Positions 1 through 6,077 of a DNA stretch of 29,117 nucleotides are shown piece after piece. The stretch comes from JBEKYD01 sp049509915 (lineage in GTDB: Bacteria; Acidobacteriota; Terriglobia; Bryobacterales; Bryobacteraceae). Both the position numbers and the translations under genes were made by a program. Position 1 is the stretch's first letter. Each line of letters opens with the position of its first letter. The notes under the pieces were generated by a model. It made no database searches. It had not been told where the DNA came from and saw nothing but the letters and a program-made list of their open reading frames with translations. The stretch is taken from assembly GCA_049509915.1 (NCBI GenBank), contig JBEKZL010000064.1:1-29117 (forward strand), read 5' to 3'.

Positions 1-2
1 AA

Positions 3-92
3 AAGGTAGGCAAACTGGAGTTTGCCGCCATCCAACTGCACCCCGACACATTCCACGGCGAATGGAACTACACGATCACGCCTTGCTCATAA
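3..92 (+). pseudogene. 3' end of an ISAzo13-type transposase (partial)
   Basis: The window opens inside a reading frame of 29 codons that ends with TAA at 90-92. Its last residues, around FHGEWNYTI (positions 51-77), resemble the conserved C-terminus of ISAzo13-family (Rhodopirellula-type DDE) transposases. Only this tail is visible, so I cannot tell whether the gene is intact to the left. The next 10 bp lead straight into an unrelated broken gene on the other strand, so an element boundary must lie close to 92-104. The family call rests on one short motif from memory. Confidence 0.5.
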
Positions 93-101
93 ATGCTACA
101 T

Positions 102-261
102 TTATTTTCTTACACTCACTAAACCTTCAAGCAGCCCCGGCTTTATTCCGTGACCGAATGGCGCGAAGGCCAAGAACACAATGCCCTTCTCCTTGCAGAA
201 TTCCAGAAGCTCCGTTTCCGGCAGATACGGATGGGCTTCGCCCGGGACCACGGCTAGCTTA
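102..261 (-). pseudogene. aldo/keto reductase fragment
   Basis: The minus strand from about 261 to 105 reads through roughly 50 codons that closely match the middle of the aldo/keto reductase barrel. Visible are EAHPYLPETELLEFCKEKGI and then VFLAFAPFGHGIKPGLLEG, which in intact proteins precede the NADP-binding C-terminal third. Both ends are missing. The frame is closed upstream by a TAG in the palindrome at 264-315, and downstream homology fades before a TAA at 102-104. This is a leftover of a normal-length enzyme of about 270-330 residues, cut by the mobile elements on both sides. It should be non-functional. Confidence 0.65.
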
Positions 262-263
262 GC

Positions 264-315
264 CTAGCTACTTTCCGGCGCAAAAAGGATGAATTTTGCG
301 CCGGAAAGTAGCTAG
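264..315. repeat. perfect 22-bp palindrome with 8-nt loop
   Basis: Arms 264-285 and 294-315 are exact reverse complements around the loop 286-293 (aggatgaa). The stem includes CTAGCTACTTTCCGGCGC. There is no T-run, so it is not a typical intrinsic terminator. The last base of the right arm (315) is also the first base of the ISNCY-like element, and the flanking G at 3120 would complete the same palindrome in the uninterrupted locus. The palindrome therefore probably predates the insertion. It could be a REP-like element or the end of an older transposon. Confidence 0.8.
309..314. repeat. target duplication TAGCTA, left copy
   Basis: TAGCTA at 309-314 is repeated at 3114-3119, immediately outside the terminal inverted repeats of the ISNCY-like element. 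TAGCTA is its own reverse complement, so the exact boundary between duplication and inverted repeat is ambiguous. The repeat could instead be read as a 17-bp terminal inverted repeat (309-325 and 3103-3119). Confidence 0.55.
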
Positions 316-809
316 TTTCTGTCGCGAAACCATTGATAATACGTAGGTTAGTCGAATGCGACAGACGCACTCCTCCTCGTATCGTTCCATCTATAACGCT
401 GATCGGGGATGGAGTGCCTATGTAGCTCGGTCGCAGCATCGAGTTTGGCCGGGGGCCGCTGGACACCAGACCGGGAGGTTTGTGCGGAGACACTTCGGCT
501 GTGGATTGGCCGAGGATGGCTGCGGCAAAGGGAAGATCATGCTACCTTTTTGGCACGCGCCGGTTTGCGGTGGAGTAACAGATCGGCGATGCGCAGAAGA
601 TTGTTGGCCAGCACGGCGGCACCCACCAGAACCTCGAAACGCTCGCGGCCCTTGGCCCGACAGCGCTTCATCCCCCGACCGCGAAACAGCACCGAGATGC
701 GACCCTCGATGCCCACGCGAAAGCGCTGGCCCTTCTTGAACGTCCGGCTGCGCTCCAGCGCTTCCCGTTCCTGTGTCTTCTGCCCACCACGCTGGGGAAT
801 GCACGCTTG

Positions 810-815
810 GCTGAC
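810..815. repeat. target duplication of nested element (GCTGAC), copy 1
   Basis: GCTGAC (GTCAGC on the coding strand) occurs at 810-815 and at 1392-1397, exactly outside the inverted ends of the nested element. It is the duplicated target within the transposase gene. Confidence 0.8.
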
Positions 816-1391
816 TGTTGTCGGTCGTCAGAAAACGTAGTTTTCTGAAGTTTCGCCGGTAGAAGAGAGTCGGGCGACATCATCCGCGCCGAAGGCGCGA
901 TCATCCGTCCGATCATCCGCATGGCGTATTGTGGTGGAAGTGCCGGAACCAGCCGCTGCTCTTGGAGGCCCGGATAGGCTTCGCTTTCGGAGGTGTTGTG
1001 ACCCCACCTGTAACACCCTCTTCGCAATCTGCCTAGGGTGCGACCGTGGACAGCGATATTGCAGCGCGGCTTGCAGGAAGCGAAGACGGCAACAACAAAT
1101 GCGTGCAGCGGGCCGACGTTACCAAGCCACACCAGCAGGCAAACTGACCCACCGCTGCCGTCAGCGTGCGTACCGGCGACGAAGCGGCCAAGCCCTCGTG
1201 ACGCATCAACGTGCCTCTTCGGTCAATCTGCCGCCGCCATCAACATCGAACCTCTCGCAATGTGCGATCTGTGGGCGCGAGAGCGCCTGGAACGACCCGT
1301 TTGAAGTTCTCCCTCGCGCATACGGTGCCCCGCGCAGAAGGCGACGGCGGCGAGATGCCCAGATTTATACGTTTTTACATGACCGGTAACA
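816..1391 (+). mobile_element. 576-bp nested element with 24-bp terminal inverted repeats
   Basis: The ends 816-839 and 1368-1391 are imperfect inverted repeats matching at about 18 of 24 positions. Both start TGTT, share CGGTC at positions 7-11, and end AAAACGTA. The element therefore begins TG and ends CA. It is flanked by a 6-bp duplication and interrupts the transposase codon run exactly. A second hairpin sits at the left end: CAGAAAAC (829-836) pairs with GTTTTCTG (840-847). Three copies of ATCATCCG follow at 879, 900 and 912. TG/CA ends with subterminal repeats and a 4-8-bp duplication suggest an IS21-like origin, but no istA or istB is present. The element must be non-autonomous and moved in trans if it is still mobile. 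Confidence 0.8.
931..1389 (+). CDS. small cysteine-rich basic protein carried by the nested element
   Basis: This reading frame of 152 codons from GTG 931 fills most of the nested element and ends inside its right inverted repeat (TAA 1387-1389). Three Cys clusters are visible: RCCDPTC near residues 21-27, a middle run FAICLGCDRGQRYCSAACRK (about 31-50), and CAICG near 111-115. The region between them is rich in Arg and Gln (RRRQQQMRAAGRRYQ). The spacing suggests one or two zinc-binding knuckles with a basic tail that could bind nucleic acid. I recall similar anonymous ORFs near insertion sequences, but I cannot name a function. GTG at 934 or 940 are alternative starts and no clear Shine-Dalgarno sequence is visible. 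It could be a passenger or a transposition helper. Confidence 0.6.
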   Translation: MVEVPEPAAALGGPDRLRFRRCCDPTCNTLFAICLGCDRGQRYCSAACRKRRRQQQMRAAGRRYQATPAGKLTHRCRQRAYRRRSGQALVTHQRASSVNLPPPSTSNLSQCAICGRESAWNDPFEVLPRAYGAPRRRRRRRDAQIYTFLHDR

Positions 1392-1397
1392 GCTGAC
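1392..1397. repeat. target duplication of nested element (GCTGAC), copy 2
   Basis: This is the second copy of the 6-bp duplication that frames the nested element. It lies in the codons for Val-Ser of the interrupted transposase. Confidence 0.8.
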
Positions 1398-2536
1398 GCC
1401 GGCCTGCTGGCAGTGCTCCTCATTTTGGGCACTGTAAAAGCCGCGATCGCCGGCGTACAACTCGGGACCATGCTGGAAGACTTGTTGATGACGGTCCAGC
1501 GATATCTTTACTTGGTTGGTGTCGGCAGGATTGCCGTCCAGAACCTGATAGTCCGTGATCAACCCCTGGGCACTCTCGGCCAGAAACATCTTGTGACCGA
1601 ACTCCACCGGCGTACGCTGCTTGCCCCGCTTGATCAGTTGCGTATGGTCTTCAAAGATCGAGTACACTTTCTCGTCAACAGGAACCTGCTCTCCGTCGAG
1701 CACTCGACGGCGAGTCTGGTCGATGACCTTCCCGCCCAGGTCGCAGTAAGTCGTGATCTGCCGGCAGAGTTGGTCGACCGTCGCGCGGCGGATCACGTCC
1801 ATACCTTTGATTTTGGCGGCCTTTTTGACGACTTGGCGCGCATTGTCCAGCACCTGCCCGGTGATGCAGAGTAACGCACGATACTTGGGTGTTTGCTGGG
1901 TCTGCCGCTGAGAAGCCGACATCCGTTCCAGTTCTTGCATGCGGCGACGCGCGCTACGCGTGCGATTGGTGAAGCCTTGCACCCCACGGGGCAGTTCTTC
2001 ATGGAGTTTGTCGACCAGCCGCGTGACGGTGCGCACCGTGTCCCATAATAAGGTGGCATCGGTGGGGTAATGGATATTGGTCTCCACCACGGTGGTATCG
2101 ACGCGCAACTGCTTGCCGTCTTCCAGGCCGAGTTGGACGGCGGTCTGGACCACCGCCTGATTGATCGCTTGTAGGGTGGCGGGAGTGAGCCGATTGAAGG
2201 CGCGGTTGAAAGCATCATGCTTGGGCACCCGGTGGCTATCGAAGTCCGTAAAGGTGCGCAGGGTATAGCCGTCATTGATGCGTTCACGCAACTCGCGATA
2301 ATCCCAGTTTTTGACGCGCATGAGAATGAGCGAACGCAAGGTCTGCGCAGGGGTAATCCCGTCGCGGCCGGTGTTGGGGTTCTTCAGGCCACGAACCAAA
2401 TCCTGGCGCACCTGCTCGACCAGCGCGACATGGTCGTCCAGGAAAGCGAGGATGCCCTGGAGGACAGGATCGAGATGGACGCCTTGGTTCCGTAATTCGA
2501 GATCGGAAAAGCTGAACTGGGGTTCGGCGATACGGC

Positions 2537-2857
2537 TCATGCATTCTTCTCCGGGCGGAGCAGTTGCAGATTCAACTCGCAGATGCGCTCCAAGGTGTCC
2601 TTCAGTTTGTGATAGTTGCGCAGCCATTGCTGGACGAGGGTTTTCTGTTCGGCGGAAAGGCTTATCTGTTTGGTACGGCCGCCGGGATAGCTGACGGTCA
2701 AGACCCAGACGGGATGGCCGTGGCCTTTTGCGCAAACGGCGCAGCCGGAGCGGTGGCGGATGGTGCGGTGGAGCAAGGAACCGCGGAGGATGTCGGTGGC
2801 GGAGGGGAGCGAGGCGGCGAGTTTGGCGCGGGCATTGGGGATCAGCGTGTGTTTCAT
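2537..2857 (-). CDS. small IS accessory protein (DUF6788-like)
   Basis: The product is a basic protein of about 106 residues starting MKHTLIPNARAKLAASLPS. It contains CAVCAKGHGHPVWVLTVSYP, a beta-rich segment with a Cys-x2-Cys pair, followed by a helical C-terminal part (AEQKTLVQQWLRNYHKLKDTLERICELN). I recognise this pattern as the short protein often encoded just upstream of ISNCY-type transposases (DUF6788). Its role in transposition is not known to me. The stop overlaps the transposase start as ATGA, which indicates translational coupling. A GTG at 2875 would add six residues. ATG 2857 is preferred, although its upstream sequence is a poor ribosome site. Confidence 0.65.
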   Translation of the reverse strand: MKHTLIPNARAKLAASLPSATDILRGSLLHRTIRHRSGCAVCAKGHGHPVWVLTVSYPGGRTKQISLSAEQKTLVQQWLRNYHKLKDTLERICELNLQLLRPEKNA

Positions 2858-3113
2858 CCCAATAAATGAAACCACAAGGCGGCGTTCCCGTCAATCCTTG
2901 GGCGAGCTCAAGGTGGATTAAATTTCATTCATAACGATGAAACGAGATAAAGACCGCCCCCCGATGCCACTCTGCCTTGCGCAGACGAACTTGGTCGTCG
3001 GCGTGAGAACCTGCGGCGATGCCATTCCGAATCGCGCCTCGCGGCCGCTAGCAGCGTCGCTATCCCAACTAACCATTTCTATATCAATGACTTACGGGTT
3101 CTGCGACAGAAAC
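2858..3113. other. non-coding end of the ISNCY-like element
   Basis: About 250 bp between the accessory ORF and the right inverted repeat hold no credible reading frame. They probably contain the promoter of the two insertion-sequence genes, but I could not pick out a convincing -35/-10 pair. The right terminal repeat lies at 3103-3113. Confidence 0.4.
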
Positions 3114-3119
3114 TAGCTA
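3114..3119. repeat. target duplication TAGCTA, right copy
   Basis: This is the right copy of TAGCTA, followed by G at 3120, which would complete the palindrome 264-315 in the uninterrupted locus. Confidence 0.55.
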
Positions 3120-3121
3120 GA

Positions 3122-3174
3122 AGCCTCCAGGCGCAAGCTTTTCCGGTGGCACGCACCGCCTTATACTGGAGGCT
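3122..3174 (+). promoter_or_regulatory. putative promoter/operator of the M2 peptidase gene
   Basis: A good -10-like box TATACT lies at 3162-3167, with only a weak TTTTCC at 3139-3144 seventeen bases upstream. A 9-bp inverted repeat, AGCCTCCAG (3122-3130) and CTGGAGGCT (3166-3174), brackets this segment and touches the -10 box, so it could be an operator. The region directly abuts the right end of the ISNCY-like element, so the insertion probably removed whatever control region lay further upstream. Confidence 0.35.
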
Positions 3175-3236
3175 CGCTAACGCGTCCCGGCAGGGCTGGG
3201 GCGCCCGCATCGATTGCGGTTCAAGGAGTGGGGAAG

Positions 3237-5066
3237 ATGATATCCATCAACAAGACGGTGGCTCTGATCGCGGGGCAAGCCTTATGGTTCCCGGGCTTGT
3301 TCGCCGCCCAACCGACTGTTGAGGACGCTAAGAAGTTTCTGGACGACGCCGAACAACGCCTGCTGGTGCTGAGCAACGAGTCGTCACAGGCCAACTGGGT
3401 GGAAGAGAATTTCATCACGTTCGATACCGAGGCGCTGGCGGCGCGCGCCAACCAGCGGGCCACCGATGAACAGGTGCGGCTGGCCAAGCAATCCAAACGC
3501 TTCGATGCTATCGCGCTGCCTCCCGACATGGCGCGCAAAATGCACCTGCTGAGAATTGGCTTTACGCTGGCCACGCCGTCCGACCCGAAGGAAAGCGAGG
3601 AGGTGTCGCGCCTCGCCGCCGAACTGGATGGCATGTACGGCAAAGGCAAGTACTGCCCACAAGCTCTCGAACATGCCGACAAAAAGTGCCTGGACATCGG
3701 CGACATCACGCGGCTCATGGCGGCGAGTACCGATCCGGCCGAACTATTGGACGCATGGAAGGGGTGGCATGCGATTGCACCTCCTATGCGAAAGGACTTC
3801 GCGCGTTTTGTCGAGCTCTCCAACAAGGGAGCGAGAGAATTGGGCTTTCGCGATACCGGCGCGATGTGGCGGTCGAAGTACGACATGCCGCCCGACGATT
3901 TCGCCGCGGAAGTCGACCGGCTGTGGGCGCAGGTGCGGCCGCTCTACGTTTCCCTGCACGCCTACGTGCGCAGCCGCCTGCGGGAAAAGTACGGTGCCGC
4001 CGTGGTTCCCTCGGATGGCCCCATTCCAGCCCATCTGCTGGGCAATATCTGGGCGCAGGACTGGTCAAACGTTTATCCGTTGGTGGCGCCCGTCGGAGCC
4101 GATCCGGGCTACGATTTGACGGCCATTCTGAAAGCGCGCAACACGCAGCCGGCCGACATGGTTCGCTACGGCGAGAGCTTCTTCAAGTCGCTCGGGTTTG
4201 CCCCGCTGCCGGCGACCTTCTGGGAGCGTTCGCTGCTGGTGAAACCGCGCGACCGGGACGTGGTTTGCCACGCCAGCGCCTGGGACGTGGACAACGCCGA
4301 GGATCTCAGAATTAAGCTGTGCATCGACATCACGGCGGAGGATTTCACCACCGTTCACCACGAAGTGGGCCACAACTTCTACCAGCGCGCCTACAGCCAC
4401 CAGCCCTTTCTGTTCCGCGACAGCGCCAACGATGGCGTGCATGAAGCCATCGGCGACACCATCGCCCTGTCGGTGACGCCCGAGTACCTGGTCAAAATCG
4501 GGTTGCTCGACCGGGCGCCGGACGCCTCGAAGGATATCGGGCTACTGCTCGCGCGTGCCCTCGAGAAGGTGGCCTTTCTGCCCTTCGGCCTGCTCATCGA
4601 CCAGTGGCGCTGGCGGGTGTTTTCGGGCGAGATTCCTCCCGAAAAATACAACCAGGCCTGGTGGAACCTACGCCGGAAGTATCAGGGCGTAGCCCCGCCG
4701 CTCGAGCGCACCGAGCTCGATTTCGATCCCGGCGCGAAGTATCACGTCGCCGGCAATGTCCCTTACACGCGATACTTTCTCTCGTTCATCATGCAGTTCC
4801 AGTTTCACCGCGCGCTGGCAAGAGCCGCCGGATGCCCCGCGGCGGAAAGCGGCACGCCACTGTCGCGCTGCTCGATCTATGCCAGCCACGAGGCTGGCGA
4901 GAAGCTGAACAATATGCTCGAAATGGGGCTGAGCCGCCCCTGGCAGGAGGCTTTGTACCAGATGACCGGGGAGCGCGGCCTGGACGCTTCCGCGATCCTC
5001 GACTACTTCGCTCCACTGCAGAAATGGCTGGACGAGCAAAACAAAGGCAAGCCCGTCGGCTGGTAA
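3237..5066 (+). CDS. secreted M2-family peptidyl-dipeptidase (ACE-like)
   Basis: The product of 609 residues is a zinc metallopeptidase of family M2 (angiotensin-converting-enzyme-like). This family removes dipeptides from peptide C-termini. The zinc motif HEVGH is at residues 375-379. The third ligand, Glu403 in HEAIGD, lies 24 residues after the second His, the same spacing as in ACE (H387 to E411). The N-terminus MISINKTVALIAGQALWFPGLFAAQ looks like a cleavable signal peptide, so the enzyme is probably periplasmic. ATG 3237 is chosen because AAGGAG (3223-3228) sits 8 bases upstream; the GTG at 3228 overlaps that site. Length and motif order look complete. It is monocistronic, with the convergent VOC gene ending 9 bp away. 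The family is clear; substrates are unknown. Confidence 0.93.
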   Translation: MISINKTVALIAGQALWFPGLFAAQPTVEDAKKFLDDAEQRLLVLSNESSQANWVEENFITFDTEALAARANQRATDEQVRLAKQSKRFDAIALPPDMARKMHLLRIGFTLATPSDPKESEEVSRLAAELDGMYGKGKYCPQALEHADKKCLDIGDITRLMAASTDPAELLDAWKGWHAIAPPMRKDFARFVELSNKGARELGFRDTGAMWRSKYDMPPDDFAAEVDRLWAQVRPLYVSLHAYVRSRLREKYGAAVVPSDGPIPAHLLGNIWAQDWSNVYPLVAPVGADPGYDLTAILKARNTQPADMVRYGESFFKSLGFAPLPATFWERSLLVKPRDRDVVCHASAWDVDNAEDLRIKLCIDITAEDFTTVHHEVGHNFYQRAYSHQPFLFRDSANDGVHEAIGDTIALSVTPEYLVKIGLLDRAPDASKDIGLLLARALEKVAFLPFGLLIDQWRWRVFSGEIPPEKYNQAWWNLRRKYQGVAPPLERTELDFDPGAKYHVAGNVPYTRYFLSFIMQFQFHRALARAAGCPAAESGTPLSRCSIYASHEAGEKLNNMLEMGLSRPWQEALYQMTGERGLDASAILDYFAPLQKWLDEQNKGKPVGW

Positions 5067-5075
5067 GCGCAAGAG

Positions 5076-6026
5076 TTACCTCGGTGCCGGGAGGGTGGAA
5101 GAGGGCGCGGGCTTACCGTCGACGGGTTCGATTTCCATCATTTCCACTCGCGTGCCGTCCGGGTCGAACAGTCCCACCTGCCGCTTGTTATCGACGCCCA
5201 GGTTGATTTTCAGCTCGCGAGTGTAGCCGGCGTGCGCCTTCCGCGCTTCGAGCGTCGCCACCGCCCTGGCGATATCGGGCACGACCACGCAGATGTGGTG
5301 CGGGCTGCCCCGCCGGTCCGGCGGCGGAAGTTGCTTATAGAGCATGAACTCCACGTGATTGTCGCCATCCGGAACGCGCATGTTGACCCAGTTCAATGTC
5401 GTGCTGGTAAGCGCGTTGCCGCGCCACGTCTCGTGGCACCCCAGTATTCCGCCGTAGAACCGGGCGGCAGCGTCCAGGTTACCCACCAGGATTCCGGCGT
5501 GCATCATCCGGTCTGAAATCCGGGTCGCCGGCATGTGCCTGCCGGTGTCTCTGCCGGTCAAGCTATCGGGCATGTATTCCACGATCTCCACCATGTGGCC
5601 GTCCGGATCGACGACCGTGATCTTCTTATTCCCGATCCGGTTATGGATCGCCTGCTCCGGCACTTTGACTCCGCGTGAAGCCAGGTACTGCCGCATCCGC
5701 TCCACATCGTCCGTGTAAAGCCCCAAATGGTCCAGTTGGCCTTCACCCTTGTTTGGTTCGTTAACCAGCTCGACGTACTGGCGATCGTTGATCTTCACAA
5801 AGACCATCTGCACCGTGCCGTCGGGCTTGGGCAGCGTGAAGGCCTCCTCGTACCCCAGAAAATCATCATAAAATGCGCGCGCCTTTGCCAGGTCGCTGAC
5901 GAATATGGAGTAGTGGGCCACGCCGAAGACTTTCGGCCGCGCCGGTTGCGCCTCGGCTGGGCACAGGAAAAGGCCGCAAAACAGCACTGCCATTGTATTC
6001 GCGATCGGTACTCGAACGAGCTTCAT
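5076..6026 (-). CDS. secreted two-domain VOC (glyoxalase/bleomycin-resistance fold) protein
   Basis: The 316-residue protein begins with a signal peptide (MKLVRVPIANTMAVLFCGLFLCPAEA, cleavage expected after AEA). Two vicinal-oxygen-chelate modules follow. The first, about residues 33-152, starts VFGVAHYSIFVSDLAKARAFY and ends VVDPDGHMVEIVEY. The second, about 165-300, starts RMMHAGILVGNLDAAARFYGG and ends LFDPDGTRVEMMEI. The His near the start and Glu near the end of each module are typical VOC metal ligands. VOC proteins include lyases, dioxygenases and binding proteins, so the reaction cannot be read from the sequence. Export is unusual for glyoxalase I itself. The stop lies 9 bp from the convergent peptidase gene. 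A small hairpin covers the start codon (separate entry). Confidence 0.85.
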   Translation of the reverse strand: MKLVRVPIANTMAVLFCGLFLCPAEAQPARPKVFGVAHYSIFVSDLAKARAFYDDFLGYEEAFTLPKPDGTVQMVFVKINDRQYVELVNEPNKGEGQLDHLGLYTDDVERMRQYLASRGVKVPEQAIHNRIGNKKITVVDPDGHMVEIVEYMPDSLTGRDTGRHMPATRISDRMMHAGILVGNLDAAARFYGGILGCHETWRGNALTSTTLNWVNMRVPDGDNHVEFMLYKQLPPPDRRGSPHHICVVVPDIARAVATLEARKAHAGYTRELKINLGVDNKRQVGLFDPDGTRVEMMEIEPVDGKPAPSSTLPAPR

Positions 6027-6040
6027 ACCCCAAAGGGTAT
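6025..6040 (-). promoter_or_regulatory. hairpin over the start and ribosome site of the VOC gene
   Basis: ATACCC and GGGTAT form a perfect 6-bp inverted repeat around CAAA. On the transcript this stem includes the purine-rich GGGG and the first two bases of the ATG, so it could limit ribosome access. It is short and may be coincidental. Confidence 0.35.
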
Positions 6041-6077
6041 CGCTTTTCGCCCGGCGGGATGCCGGGGCGGGCGTCGC

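Larger units (their letters stand above)
537..2540 (-). pseudogene. ISNCY-like DDE transposase, split by a 576-bp insertion
   Basis: The 5' part runs from ATG 2540 to the GTCAGC duplication (1392-1397) and gives 383 residues. The 3' part continues in the same frame from the second copy (810-815) to TGA at 537-539, for a total of about 473 residues. The first catalytic Asp is likely in QLRVDTTVVETN and the second in AGDRGFYS. The final Glu is likely in FRVGIEGRISVLFRGRGMKR, which lies beyond the insertion, so neither fragment carries the full triad. As it stands the first half reads on to YRSCKNV and stops at the element's own end. Removing 816-1391 plus one GTCAGC copy gives an uninterrupted frame (AGVSQACIPQRGG). 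The start is supported by GGAGAAG upstream and by ATGA overlap with the preceding ORF. Confidence 0.85.
315..3113 (-). mobile_element. ISNCY-like insertion sequence, interrupted by a nested element
   Basis: The ends are inverted repeats. The left end GTTTCTGTCGC (315-325) is the exact reverse complement of 3103-3113, and after a short gap ATTGATA at 331-337 matches the complement of the region near 3082-3088. Both ends are flanked by TAGCTA. Inside, on the minus strand, lie a small accessory ORF and a DDE transposase overlapping by ATGA, a two-gene layout I associate with ISNCY-type elements. About 220 bp at 316-536 and 250 bp at 2858-3102 are non-coding. Without the nested 576-bp element and its 6-bp duplication, the sequence would be about 2.2 kb. 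The family name is from memory; the element structure is seen directly. Confidence 0.7.

Noticed and set aside
264..315. Intrinsic terminator
   Set aside because: The stem is strong, but there is no T-run on either side and no intact gene ends there.
356..840. Open frames on the plus strand over the distal part of the transposase
   Set aside because: They are antisense shadows; the minus strand here reads as the conserved transposase C-terminus in a single frame.
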